Origin: Citrobacter sp. 18056
GTDB taxonomy: Bacteria; Pseudomonadota; Gammaproteobacteria; Enterobacterales; Enterobacteriaceae
Assembly: GCA_902706235.1 (NCBI GenBank)
Contig: CACSJR010000005.1
Coordinates: 1 to 64,000, forward strand
Direction of reading: 5' to 3'
Length of the DNA: 64,000 nt
In this document: piece after piece, positions 15,403 to 23,746 of the stretch
Numbering within the stretch: position 1 is the stretch's first letter
How the letters are laid out: each line of letters begins with the position of its first letter
Position numbers and translations under genes: made by a program
The notes under the pieces: model-generated
Told to the model about the DNA's origin: nothing
The model's database searches: none
What the model saw: only the letters and a program-made list of their open reading frames with translations

Positions 15403-16356
15403 TTACCTCTGGGTACGAATGCGGGGATCGGCGAAGCGATACAGCAGATCTGCCAGCAGGTTGCCGACGATCAGCATTAACGACGACAGCAAAATGATCG
15501 CCATGATCAGCGGGTAGTCGAGCGAGGAGATCGCCTGAATGCCCAGCAGCCCCATGCCCGGCCACGAGAACACGCTTTCGGTGACGTACGCGCCCACCAC
15601 CATTTCGCCAAATGACAGGCCAAACAGGGTGATGACCGGCAGTAGCACGTTTTTCATTACGTGGCGAAACAGAATGGTGCGATACGTTGCGCCATACGCC
15701 AGCTGGGTTTGCACATAGTCCGCCGAGAGCTGGCTGATGGTATTGGAACGCACGTAGCGCACGTAGGTCGACAGGTTGTAGAAGGTCAGCGCGATACACG
15801 GCAGCACGCCGTGGCGCATGACGTCGAGCCAGTTGTCTTCCACGCCGATAGTGCGCATTCCCATGCTCGGCAGCCAGTTGAGCTGCACCGCAAACACCGT
15901 GATCAGCAATATGCCGAACCAGAAAATCGGCACCGATATACCGATATAAGCAAACAGGTTGAGGACGTGATCGAGCCAGCGATGTTTAAACGCACCGGCC
16001 AGCAGGCCGAGCGGCACCGCCAGCACGATAGCCAACAGCAGCGACGCCCCCATCAGGCCAAGCGTGGCGGGCATACGTTCGACAATCATCTCCAGCACCG
16101 GGCGGTGATAAATCAGCGAGTAGCCCAGGTCACCCTGAAACAGGTTTTTCAGCCACAGGAAGTACTGCGTCACCAACGGTTTATCCAGCCCGAGACTCTG
16201 GCGGATACGCTCGATATCCGCCGGGGCCATGCGCGGCGTGATGTACGCTTGCACGGGATCGCCCGGCGCGAGTTTCACCAGCAAAAAAGCAACCAGTGAA
16301 ATAAAGAAAAGCATCGGCAGCAGTTGCAGCAGCCGACGCGTTAGCATTGCGTTCAC
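15403..16356 (-). CDS. Peptide ABC transporter permease (DppB-like)
   Basis: A 317-residue permease with about six membrane helices. It shows LAPGDPVQAYITPRMAPADIE and the EAA-type loop YVQTQLAYGATYRTILFRHV. The end VGNLLADLLYRFADPRIR is characteristic of DppB/OppB. I prefer the GTG start at 16356, preceded by AAGGGA at a good distance. An ATG lies three codons further in. The gene follows a 142-bp hairpin that separates it from the binding-protein gene, so its expression probably depends on read-through. Confidence 0.9.
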   Translation of the reverse strand: MNAMLTRRLLQLLPMLFFISLVAFLLVKLAPGDPVQAYITPRMAPADIERIRQSLGLDKPLVTQYFLWLKNLFQGDLGYSLIYHRPVLEMIVERMPATLGLMGASLLLAIVLAVPLGLLAGAFKHRWLDHVLNLFAYIGISVPIFWFGILLITVFAVQLNWLPSMGMRTIGVEDNWLDVMRHGVLPCIALTFYNLSTYVRYVRSNTISQLSADYVQTQLAYGATYRTILFRHVMKNVLLPVITLFGLSFGEMVVGAYVTESVFSWPGMGLLGIQAISSLDYPLIMAIILLSSLMLIVGNLLADLLYRFADPRIRTQR

Positions 16357-16375
16357 GACATTCCCTTCACAAAAA

Positions 16376-16517
16376 AGCCCCCATCCTGGGTGACACCGTT
16401 ATTTTAAGGTTTTGATATTCGGGGCGACCACCGGGTCTGGCCTCCCTCCGGGAACCAGATCCCGGCGTTTCCCCGTATTCATTACCTGAGATAAACGGTG
16501 TCACCCTTGCGGGGGCT
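16376..16517 (-). terminator. 142-bp near-perfect hairpin with U-tract between binding-protein and permease genes
   Basis: On the minus strand AGCCCCC...GGGTGACACCGTT pairs with AACGGTGTCACCC...GGGGGCT, which is followed directly by TTTTTTG. Pairing continues inward (AGGT/ACCT, CGGGG/CCCC) to an apical stem CCGGG.TCTGG / CCAGA.CCCGG. Almost the whole 142 bases fold back on themselves. It starts eight bases after the binding-protein stop and ends 20 bases before the permease start. It can act as a partial terminator that lowers permease and ATPase levels relative to the binding protein. The length is unusual for a simple attenuator. Confidence 0.8.
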
Positions 16518-16524
16518 AAGCGCA

Positions 16525-18117
16525 TTATTTTTGGTAGATTTTCGACAGATCCTGGAACATATACACCGGCTTCGGTTCGGCCTCTTTGGTGCCGGCAAAA
16601 CGCTTGTCGACGGCCACGGTGGCGTTGGTGTACGCAATCGGGTAGTAGGTCATGTCGTTCGCAACGGTCTGCTGGATTTGCTTGTAGATTTCACCACGTT
16701 TGGCCACATCGGTTTCAATCGCGCCTTTATCCCACAGCGCATCGAACTGCGGATTTTTGTAATGCGCGTAGTTGTAGGCTTCGTTACTCATGAACAGCGA
16801 TTTATAGCCGTCCGGCTCCGCGCCCATGATGTAACCCCCGAGGTTCAGCTCCCACGCCGTGCTTTGCATATCGAGGCTGCGTTGCGACATCGCGTTCGCA
16901 TCCAGCGGCATCAGCTCAACGTTAATGCCTAACGCTTTCAGCTGCTGCTGGATATAGAGGCTCATGCTCTCCTGGGTTTTGTTGGTGTTCACGTAGGCCA
17001 GACGCAGTTTGAGATTGGCTGGCGCGCCGGAGGCTTTCAGCAGGTCTTTGGCTTTTTGCAGGTCATATTTGTACTGTTCGACGTCGTCAGAATGGTACAG
17101 GGTGTCTGGCGTCAGGAATGAGGTTGCCGGTTTGGCGTAGTCCTGAGAGGTAAACGCGGTAGTGACCAGGTCGTCTTTGTTGATGGCGTACGCAATCGCC
17201 TGACGCAGCGCTTTGCTCTTCATCACCGGTACGTTCTGGTTGAACGTCATGTACGCCAGACGCCCTTCCGGGTAAACCACAAAGTCGAATTTGCCGGTGC
17301 TTTTCAGGCGCGACACGTCCTGCGGATCGACCATCTTCATGTTGATCTCGCCGTTTTGCAGCGCCAGGTTGGCGGAGTTGCTGTCTTTGGCGAAACGGTA
17401 AGTAACGGAATCAAGCTTCGCTTTGCCGTTCCAGTAATCGTCAAAACGCGTCAGAGCGTAATACTGTCCCGCGCGGTATTCCTTGAATTTGAATGGTCCG
17501 GAACCGACCGGCGCATCATTTTTACTGCTCTTTTCCAGGTCGCTTTCATTGGCGAACACGTGCTGCGGAATCGGGTAAATCTGCACCAGGGTGCCAACAA
17601 ACGCCGCGCTGACCTGCGGCAGAGTGAATTTCACCGTCAGATCATCGACTTTACTGACCTGTACCGGTTTGCCACCGAACATGAACATGCTGCGGAAGAA
17701 GCTGTGCTGCTTTTCGTCCAGCAGCTTATTGAAGGTGAACACCACGTCATCGGCGGTCAGTGGCTGGCCGTCCTGCCATTTCAGATTCGGTTTCAGCTTC
17801 AGGGTGTAGCTAAGATTATCAGCAGAAGGCGTCAGGCTTTCTGCCAGACCCCATTCAATTTTTCCGTCGTTGTAGCTGTAGAGCGGCGCATACAGCGCCT
17901 GCATGATGGTCAGCGTGGTGCGGTCGCTAGCGTAAATTGGGTTCACCGCCAGCGGATCGCCGGAGGTAATGCCAATAATCAGCGAGCCGCCGTCTTTCGG
18001 TGCGGCATTCTGATTGGCGGCAGGAGCGTTTACGGTGTCATTATTTTTTGCGTCGTCGCATCCAGCGAGACCTAAGGCCAGCGACATCATCGCGGCGGAG
18101 AAAACCAACTTGCGCAT
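16525..18117 (-). CDS. Peptide-binding lipoprotein of ABC transporter (DppA/OppA-like, SBP family 5)
   Basis: A 530-residue extracytoplasmic solute-binding protein. The N-terminus MRKLVFSAAMMSLALGLAGC ends in a lipobox with Cys20, so it should be a membrane-anchored lipoprotein rather than the soluble DppA type. SBP family 5 features include PNLKWQDGQPLTADDVVFTF and GSGPFKFKEYRAGQYYAL. It is the first gene of the operon, with AGGAG before ATG 18117. Its ligand (peptide, nickel chelate, glutathione or other) cannot be read from sequence. The aldehyde dehydrogenase beside the operon gives only weak context. Confidence 0.88.
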   Translation of the reverse strand: MRKLVFSAAMMSLALGLAGCDDAKNNDTVNAPAANQNAAPKDGGSLIIGITSGDPLAVNPIYASDRTTLTIMQALYAPLYSYNDGKIEWGLAESLTPSADNLSYTLKLKPNLKWQDGQPLTADDVVFTFNKLLDEKQHSFFRSMFMFGGKPVQVSKVDDLTVKFTLPQVSAAFVGTLVQIYPIPQHVFANESDLEKSSKNDAPVGSGPFKFKEYRAGQYYALTRFDDYWNGKAKLDSVTYRFAKDSNSANLALQNGEINMKMVDPQDVSRLKSTGKFDFVVYPEGRLAYMTFNQNVPVMKSKALRQAIAYAINKDDLVTTAFTSQDYAKPATSFLTPDTLYHSDDVEQYKYDLQKAKDLLKASGAPANLKLRLAYVNTNKTQESMSLYIQQQLKALGINVELMPLDANAMSQRSLDMQSTAWELNLGGYIMGAEPDGYKSLFMSNEAYNYAHYKNPQFDALWDKGAIETDVAKRGEIYKQIQQTVANDMTYYPIAYTNATVAVDKRFAGTKEAEPKPVYMFQDLSKIYQK

Positions 18118-18334
18118 GCTTTATTAACTCCTTGCCATCATTATTATTGTCTGCCAACGGGCGCAGTTCAGCGCGCATATTGGAGCCTTTCCCACACGAT
18201 TTGAAATGCGATTTTCGCTTAAGCTTATATCCGTATTGATCTATATAAGATGTTTTTAAAATAAGCCGTTAAGGCCATCACGACTCTGAATGCTAAAGCT
18301 CGGCTTTATCACCTGCTACACTCCTGCTTTTGTT
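18118..18334. promoter_or_regulatory. Upstream region of the peptide transporter operon
   Basis: No gene is seen between the binding-protein start and the ERIC element. An A+T-rich patch around 18215-18260 probably contains the minus-strand promoter. I do not see a clear operator. Confidence 0.35.
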
Positions 18335-18455
18335 CCCCTAAATTATTCGAGTTGCAGGAAGGCGGCAAAAGAGCGAATCCCCAGTCACTTACTTAAGTAA
18401 GTGACTAAGGTGAGAGAGTGCAGCCAACGCACCTGCGGCTCGAAGAATGACGGGG
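18335..18455. repeat. ERIC element 1
   Basis: About 121 bases with the ERIC pattern: CGAGTTGCAGG...GAGCGAATCCCCAG, a perfect 24-bp central palindrome at 18383-18406, then GAGAGAGTGCAGCCAACGC and CCTGCGGCTCGAAGAATGA. The ends pair as CCCC/GGGG. It lies just upstream of yghU and contains an in-frame ATG (18447) that should not be taken as the yghU start. Confidence 0.92.
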
Positions 18456-18485
18456 AAATACCTCAAACAACAGGGTGGTTTATCT

Positions 18486-19352
18486 ATGTCTAAGAATGAT
18501 TATCAACCTCCGAAAGTCTGGGAGTGGAAGCAAAACAACGGCGGCGCGTTCGCCAATATTAACCGTCCGGTTTCTGGCCCGACGCACGAGAAAGCGCTGC
18601 CGGTGGGCACGCACCCGCTACAGCTTTATTCACTGGGTACGCCGAACGGGCAGAAAGTGACGATTATGCTCGAAGAGCTGCTGGCGCTCGGCGTGACAGG
18701 CGCGGAGTACGACGCGTGGATGATCCGCATTGGCGACGGCGATCAGTTCTCCAGCGGGTTTGTCGACGTGAACCCGAACTCAAAAATTCCGGCACTGAGC
18801 GATCATTCGGTGAACCCGCCGCTACGCGTGTTTGAATCCGGATCGATCCTGCTGTATCTGGCGGAGAAATTCGGCCACTTCCTGCCGAAGGATCCGGCGG
18901 GCCGTACCGAAGCGCTGAATTGGCTGTTCTGGCTGCAGGGCGCGGCCCCGATCCTCGGCGGCGGATTTGGTCACTTCTATAACTACGCCCCGGTCAAAAT
19001 TGAGTACGCCATCGACCGCTACGCCATGGAAGCCAAGCGTCAGCTCGACGTGCTGGATAAACAGCTGGCGCGCGGTCGTTATGTGGCGGGCGAGGAGTAC
19101 ACCATTGCTGATATGGCGATTTGGCCGTGGTATGGCAACGTGGTACTGGGCGCGGTGTACAACGCGGCGGAATTCCTTGATGCCGGTAGCTACAAAAACG
19201 TGCTGCGCTGGGCGCAGGACGTAGGCAATCGTCCGGCGGTAAAACGCGGGCGCATCGTCAACCGCGCCCAAGGGCCGCTGAACGAGCAGCTGCATGAGCG
19301 TCACTCTGCCAGTGATTTCGACACCAACACAGAAGATAAACGCCAGGGCTAA
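18486..19352 (+). CDS. yghU: YghU glutathione S-transferase-like disulfide reductase
   Basis: A 288-residue Nu-class GST homologue, the same length as E. coli YghU and matching it along the whole sequence (FANINRPVSGPTHEKALPVG, MLEELLALGVTGAEYDAW, GGGFGHFY, TNTEDKRQG at the end). E. coli YghU binds two glutathione molecules and reduces disulfides such as 2-hydroxyethyl disulfide. The start at 18486 matches the E. coli start. An in-frame ATG at 18447 is inside the ERIC element. In E. coli the gene neighbours gss, and here a gss remnant lies 9 kb upstream. Confidence 0.96.
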   Translation: MSKNDYQPPKVWEWKQNNGGAFANINRPVSGPTHEKALPVGTHPLQLYSLGTPNGQKVTIMLEELLALGVTGAEYDAWMIRIGDGDQFSSGFVDVNPNSKIPALSDHSVNPPLRVFESGSILLYLAEKFGHFLPKDPAGRTEALNWLFWLQGAAPILGGGFGHFYNYAPVKIEYAIDRYAMEAKRQLDVLDKQLARGRYVAGEEYTIADMAIWPWYGNVVLGAVYNAAEFLDAGSYKNVLRWAQDVGNRPAVKRGRIVNRAQGPLNEQLHERHSASDFDTNTEDKRQG

Positions 19353-19364
19353 GCCCTTCCCGTC

Positions 19365-19396
19365 GACCGGGCGTCATTGCCCGGTCACTTTTTTTT
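19365..19396 (+). terminator. Terminator of yghU
   Basis: GACCGGGC pairs with GCCCGGTC around a six-base loop, followed by AC and eight T. It lies 12 bases after the yghU stop. Confidence 0.88.
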
Positions 19397-19463
19397 CACT
19401 GTATATTTACACGTCAATACATTATTAGTATGAATATGTCTTCCTCTGGCATATGGCATCTAA

Positions 19464-20435
19464 ATGTCTGAAATCGCCCTGAAACAACAGATCCAGAATC
19501 TGAAGAAGCATAACGCCCGGTTGCTACGCATTGCCCGTGATGCAAAGAGCAAGCTCAGTGCTGCGCTCGATGGCACCGGTCTGTGTTTATGGCAACTGGA
19601 TATTCCCAGCGGAAAATTAATTATTTTTAACCGCCGCTGGGGCGCGATGCTCGGTTATCAACCGAAAGCCCTGAGCGCCCATTTTGACGTGTGGCGGGAA
19701 CACCTGCATCCGGAAGACCGCCAGCAGGTTCTCAATGCCTTTTACAGTCATCTGGAAGGCAGAGCGCCCTATTACGAAGCCTTGCATCGGATGCAGCACA
19801 AAAACGGCACCGTCAGCTGGGTGTTAGATCGCGGGCGCGTGAGCGAGTGGGATGATGACGGCAAACCACTGAAGGTCACAGGCACCCATATCGACATGAC
19901 CAAGGAGAAGCAGTACGAAGAACAGCTTTCCCTGCTCGCCAATCACGACCCGCTTACCGGGCTCGCCAATCGCCATGCGCTGTTAAAACACTTCGCGCAG
20001 ATGCAGCGGAACGATGCCATGTGCGTGGCGTTTATCGATCTGGATGATTTTAAAGCGGTGAATGACCGGTTTGGCCATCGCTGTGGTGACGAGCTTCTCA
20101 TTCAGCTTAGCAAGCGCCTGCGTGACGCCTGCCCGCCGGGTGCCGTCGTTGGGCGGCTGGGGGGCGATGAGTTTGTGCTGCTACTGCCGTTTTCGATCAA
20201 CAGCCTGCTTATCTGGAGCACCGCGCACAACTGTCTGCGCGCGGCGTTGACGCCGTTCGAACTGGTCAGCGGCACCGCCTCGGTAGGCGCATCGATAGGC
20301 ATTAATGAAGTGCTGCACGGCGACGATTTTAACGACGCGCTTCTGCGGGCTGACATCTCGATGTATCAGATTAAACACACAGGCAAAAACGGCGCGGCCA
20401 TTGGGCAGACACTGATTTCCCTTTCCGCTGACTGA
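19464..20435 (+). CDS. PAS-GGDEF diguanylate cyclase
   Basis: A 323-residue soluble protein. A short N-terminal coiled coil (about 1-30) is followed by a PAS fold (about 30-145: GLCLWQLDIPSGKL, then YEALHRMQHKNGTVSW and VTGTHIDMTKEKQ). The GGDEF domain follows (ANHDPLTGLANRHALL, FIDLDDFKAVND), with an intact GGDEF at 233-237. This predicts cyclic di-GMP synthesis. The RxxD inhibitory site before GGDEF is not present. No membrane segment is visible, so a cytoplasmic signal is expected. It is not at this place in E. coli K-12 and lies between yghU and yghX as a single transcription unit. Confidence 0.88.
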   Translation: MSEIALKQQIQNLKKHNARLLRIARDAKSKLSAALDGTGLCLWQLDIPSGKLIIFNRRWGAMLGYQPKALSAHFDVWREHLHPEDRQQVLNAFYSHLEGRAPYYEALHRMQHKNGTVSWVLDRGRVSEWDDDGKPLKVTGTHIDMTKEKQYEEQLSLLANHDPLTGLANRHALLKHFAQMQRNDAMCVAFIDLDDFKAVNDRFGHRCGDELLIQLSKRLRDACPPGAVVGRLGGDEFVLLLPFSINSLLIWSTAHNCLRAALTPFELVSGTASVGASIGINEVLHGDDFNDALLRADISMYQIKHTGKNGAAIGQTLISLSAD

Positions 20436-20620
20436 TTAGCACTCGTCGCGATAACCCACCATCATTTTGAGCATGTCCCAGCAATTGTCAGAAAGCGACC
20501 CATTCAGGAAAAGTCGTGGATTTTTCGCGGGGTTCCATTGCCGCAGGTGCAATAGATTCCTCGTTATCGGCAGATCCTTGAGAATCCCTAACGTTTTGTG
20601 ATTATTTTTTTGTGAAACTT
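20436..20620. other. Stretch between GGDEF gene and yghX with an unassigned minus-strand reading frame
   Basis: A minus-strand frame ending at 20436 reads GILKDLPITRNLLHLRQWNP and ends MVGYRDEC. It looks like protein sequence but matches nothing I recognise and has no convincing start. Its only ATG (20663) lies inside the 3' end of yghX. It may be the remnant of a lost gene. Nothing else is visible here. Confidence 0.25.
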
Positions 20621-21508
20621 TTACGTCAGGTAGCGATTGAACCAGCCGAGGGTGCGTTTCCACGCCAACTCAGCCGCCGTCGGGTCATAGCGTGGAGTCG
20701 AATCATTGTGAAAACCGTGGTTCACGCCGGGATAAACGTAACCTTCATACACCTTATCATTCGCTTTCAGCGCCTGTTCGTATGCGGGCCAGCCGTCAGT
20801 AATGCCTTTATCCAGCGCGGCGTAATGCAATAACAGAGGTGCCTTGATTTTCGGCACATCAGCAACCGGCGGTTGGCGACCGTAGAACGGCACCGCGCAT
20901 GAAAGCTCCGGGTAGGCCACAGCCGCGGCGTTGCAGACGCCACCGCCGTAGCAAAAACCGGTGATCCCGACTTTGCCCGTGGCCTGCGGATGCGTTTGCA
21001 TAAACTCAATGGCGGCGAAAAAGTCGTTCATAAGTTTGGTTGGGTCGACCTGCTGCTGTAACGCACGTCCTTCGTCGTCGTTGCCCGGATATCCGCCTAC
21101 CGACGTCAGCCCGTCCGGCGCCAGGGCGATAAACCCGGCTTTAGCGACGCGTCGCGCTACGTCCTCAATGTACGGATTCAGACCGCGATTCTCATGCACC
21201 ACCACCACCGCCGGGAATTTCCCGCTTCCGCCCGTCGGAGTGACCAGATAACCGCGCACTGTGCCGTGTCCGTTCGCCGAAGGGTATTCGATGTATTCCG
21301 GTTTGATAGCCGGATCGGTGAATTCCACCTGCTCCGCCAGCGCGTAATTGGGTTTGAGCAGGTTAAATAACGCCAGCGCCGTGAGGCCACCGACGGCATA
21401 TTTCCCCGCCATTTGCAGGAATTCACGCTTGGTGATTTTGCCGTGAGCGTAGTAATCGTAGTAATCCAGCAACGCCTGTGGAAAGTCCTTCGCCGTTAGT
21501 CGGGTCAT
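20621..21508 (-). CDS. yghX: YghX dienelactone hydrolase-family protein
   Basis: A 295-residue alpha/beta hydrolase. The nucleophile elbow GFCYGGG (Cys), an acid-containing LDKGITDGWPAY region and VNHGFHND (His) give the dienelactone-hydrolase triad. It follows E. coli YghX closely, a gene that is broken in K-12 but intact here. The N-terminus has TKREFLQMAGKYAVGGLTALALF, resembling a Tat-type signal or membrane anchor with only a Lys-Arg pair, so export is uncertain. The substrate is unknown. It lies divergent from yghZ with about 110 bases between the starts. Confidence 0.92.
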   Translation of the reverse strand: MTRLTAKDFPQALLDYYDYYAHGKITKREFLQMAGKYAVGGLTALALFNLLKPNYALAEQVEFTDPAIKPEYIEYPSANGHGTVRGYLVTPTGGSGKFPAVVVVHENRGLNPYIEDVARRVAKAGFIALAPDGLTSVGGYPGNDDEGRALQQQVDPTKLMNDFFAAIEFMQTHPQATGKVGITGFCYGGGVCNAAAVAYPELSCAVPFYGRQPPVADVPKIKAPLLLHYAALDKGITDGWPAYEQALKANDKVYEGYVYPGVNHGFHNDSTPRYDPTAAELAWKRTLGWFNRYLT

Positions 21509-21619
21509 CGGGGTTCTCCCTTATTAATCGTCAGCAGTGTGATCGCCCGAACTTACCGGAACATTTTCAGGCGCTAGTATAGAAACGTCGTTTCAAAATA
21601 TAGACCAGAAGGAGCTTCC

Positions 21620-22660
21620 ATGTCCTGGCTCGCCAGTTCCGAACGTTATCAACAGATGCAGTATCGCTATTGTGGCAACAGCGGGTTGCAGCTTCCCGCG
21701 TTATCGCTGGGGTTGTGGCACAATTTTGGTCACATTCAGTCGCTCGATTCCCAACGCGCACTGCTGCGTAAAGCCTTTGATTTAGGCATTACCCATTTTG
21801 ACCTCGCCAACAACTACGGGCCGCCGCCGGGCAGCGCCGAGGAGAACTTTGGTCGTCTGCTGCGTGAAGATTTCGCCGCCTGGCGCGATGAACTGATTAT
21901 CTCTACCAAAGCGGGATACGACATGTGGCCCGGCCCCTACGGCTCCGGCGGTTCGCGCAAGTATTTGCTGGCGAGCCTCGACCAAAGCCTGAAGCGCATG
22001 GGCCTGGAGTACGTCGACATTTTCTATTCTCACCGCGTCGATGAGAAAACGCCGATGGAAGAAACCGCTGCGGCGCTGGCTCAGGCGGTGCAGAGCGGCA
22101 AGGCGCTGTATATCGGCATCTCGTCGTATTCCACCGAGCGCACTCAGCAAATGGTGGGTCTGCTGCGCGAGTGGAAAATCCCGCTACTGATTCATCAGCC
22201 TTCGTACAACCTGCTGAACCGCTGGGTGGATAACACCGGGCTGCTGGATACGCTGGAAAATAACGGCGTCGGCTGCATCGCCTTTACGCCGCTGGCGCAG
22301 GGTCTGCTGACGGGTAAATACCTGAACGGGATCCCGGACGGGTCGCGGATGCAGACTGAAGGCAAGAAAGCGCGCGGGCTGACGGAAAATATGCTCAGCG
22401 AGAGTAATTTGCAGAGCTTGCGTCTGTTGCAGGAAATGGCGCAGTCACGCGGGCAAAGCATGGCGCAAATGGCGCTGAGCTGGCTGCTGAAGGACAACCG
22501 GGTGACGTCGGTGCTGATTGGCGCGAGCCGCCCGGAGCAGCTGGAGGAGAACGTACAGGCGCTGAATAATCTGACCTTTACGCCGCAGGAGCTGGCGCAG
22601 ATTGACCAGCACGTGGCGGACGGGCAACTGAATCTTTGGCAGGCGTCGTCGGATAAGTAA
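21620..22660 (+). CDS. yghZ: L-glyceraldehyde 3-phosphate reductase YghZ
   Basis: A 346-residue aldo-keto reductase (AKR14) that matches E. coli YghZ from start to end. Visible are ALSLGLWHNFG, the Asp/Tyr of FDLANNYGPPPG, Lys of STKAGYDMW and His of YSHRVDE, plus the cofactor-binding VLIGASRPEQL. E. coli YghZ reduces L-glyceraldehyde 3-phosphate and contributes to methylglyoxal detoxification using NADPH. GAAGGAG precedes ATG 21620 at good spacing. Confidence 0.96.
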   Translation: MSWLASSERYQQMQYRYCGNSGLQLPALSLGLWHNFGHIQSLDSQRALLRKAFDLGITHFDLANNYGPPPGSAEENFGRLLREDFAAWRDELIISTKAGYDMWPGPYGSGGSRKYLLASLDQSLKRMGLEYVDIFYSHRVDEKTPMEETAAALAQAVQSGKALYIGISSYSTERTQQMVGLLREWKIPLLIHQPSYNLLNRWVDNTGLLDTLENNGVGCIAFTPLAQGLLTGKYLNGIPDGSRMQTEGKKARGLTENMLSESNLQSLRLLQEMAQSRGQSMAQMALSWLLKDNRVTSVLIGASRPEQLEENVQALNNLTFTPQELAQIDQHVADGQLNLWQASSDK

Positions 22661-22690
22661 CGCGGGATGCCTGTCATCCTGTGCGGTCTT

Positions 22691-22720
22691 TGCCCCCTCT
22701 CCCTAAAGGGAGAGAGGGCG
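22691..22720. terminator. Hairpin between yghZ and the unknown minus-strand gene
   Basis: CTCTCCCT and AGGGAGAG pair around an AA loop within a longer CCCCCTC/GAGGG stem. It lies between two convergent genes and probably serves both. A related hairpin lies at 28024-28056. Confidence 0.55.
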
Positions 22721-22732
22721 ATAAGACTCGCC

Positions 22733-23236
22733 CTACACTGCCAGCGGATCAACCTGTGGCCGCTGATACTCCGGCCACACCAGCGCCACCAGGTCCGGGT
22801 AAGCATGTAAACTAAATTCCCTAAAACACTGCTGCAGGTTCAACACGTCGAGGTCACCCCGCGGGACTTTTTCCCCGTTAAGACAGCGTTTTTTTATATT
22901 GTCGTAATATTTATACACTGCCGAATTGAGATCACTGCAGCGTCGCTGGGCCTCAAATAAGCCCGCCGTAGCATTTAATTCGGTGATACTCATCCGCTTT
23001 ATTGTGGCGTGAAGAAAATCAATATATTCATGATTTACCCGCCAGTACCATATCGGTGTTATCGCGTTCATGAGCATCGAAAAATGGTCTTCACCCTCTT
23101 CTTTACTCAGCAATTTCACCTGAACAGGCAGCGTTTTTTCTTCCACCACGTCGTTTTTAAACAGACCAGAGATAACGCAAAGAATAACAACCGTCAGCAA
23201 TAGCAGGGCTATCACGAAATAGATAATACTGTTCAT
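22733..23236 (-). CDS. Unrecognised single-pass membrane protein
   Basis: I do not recognise this 167-residue protein. An N-terminal membrane helix (about 4-26, IIYFVIALLLLTVVILCVIS) is followed by a soluble domain with WYWRVNHEYIDFLHATI, several Tyr/Cys residues (RRCSDLNSAVYKYYDNIKKR) and a hydrophobic end (YPDLVALVWPEYQ). GGAG lies six bases before the ATG at 23236. The in-frame ATG at 23248 overlaps that site. It is divergent from the next two genes and sits where E. coli has yqhA/yghA. It probably faces the periplasm or cytoplasm as a bitopic protein. No function is proposed. Confidence 0.6.
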   Translation of the reverse strand: MNSIIYFVIALLLLTVVILCVISGLFKNDVVEEKTLPVQVKLLSKEEGEDHFSMLMNAITPIWYWRVNHEYIDFLHATIKRMSITELNATAGLFEAQRRCSDLNSAVYKYYDNIKKRCLNGEKVPRGDLDVLNLQQCFREFSLHAYPDLVALVWPEYQRPQVDPLAV

Positions 23237-23339
23237 GGTTGGCTCCATTTTTTTTGATTTTAAATTTACCCCATGATATTGTCAACGAACCTCACACCTT
23301 TATCGCCCTTATCCTGTTGAAACCAAAAGGACATCAGGC

Positions 23340-23744
23340 ATGATACCCGAGTCGCTGATTCCGGCCCGCTTTCACATTTCCGGCGCAGAGCAAAATACCG
23401 ATACAGCAGAAAATAACGCTGATTTAACTCAGGGAAAGATGACCCTCGATAATATCGCCGAAGATATATTCGCCGCGCCGGTTCGTCACGGCCAATCGCG
23501 CAATATACTGCTGGAGGAGCGTGACCGCCATATTAAAGACCGGCTGTTTCGGGCGGTTAAAATAGAAGCATTTGTACGCGTACTCAACGACCTGCAATGG
23601 CAAGGCGAATTAGACAGCCAGGAATTAAGTCAAATTATCGCCGAATACACCGACAAAATTAATAAAGCCGGAAACGAAATTTGGCTTAATTTGATTACAT
23701 GCGAAAAAGCCTCCCCTCTTTTTTATGATTTTCAGGCCGAATAA
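23340..23744 (+). CDS. Unrecognised 134-residue protein
   Basis: I do not recognise this protein. It is acidic, without signal or membrane segment. The first 60 residues look flexible (SGAEQNTDTAENNADLTQGK). A mostly helical region follows (LLEERDRHIKDRLFRAVKIE, SQELSQIIAEYTDKINKAGN). AAAAGGAC precedes the ATG. It is two bases from the following gene, so the pair is one operon, divergent from the membrane protein gene at 22733-23236. The helical look could suit a chaperone or binding partner, but that is only an impression. Confidence 0.55.
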   Translation: MIPESLIPARFHISGAEQNTDTAENNADLTQGKMTLDNIAEDIFAAPVRHGQSRNILLEERDRHIKDRLFRAVKIEAFVRVLNDLQWQGELDSQELSQIIAEYTDKINKAGNEIWLNLITCEKASPLFYDFQAE

Positions 23745-23746
23745 AA

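Noticed and set aside
14609-15799. 396-codon minus-strand frame across the two permease genes
   Set aside because: It overlaps two conserved permeases in another frame, is Arg/His-rich and matches no family.
18447-18485. Upstream start for yghU
   Set aside because: The ATG lies inside an ERIC repeat. The shorter start at 18486 matches E. coli YghU exactly in length.
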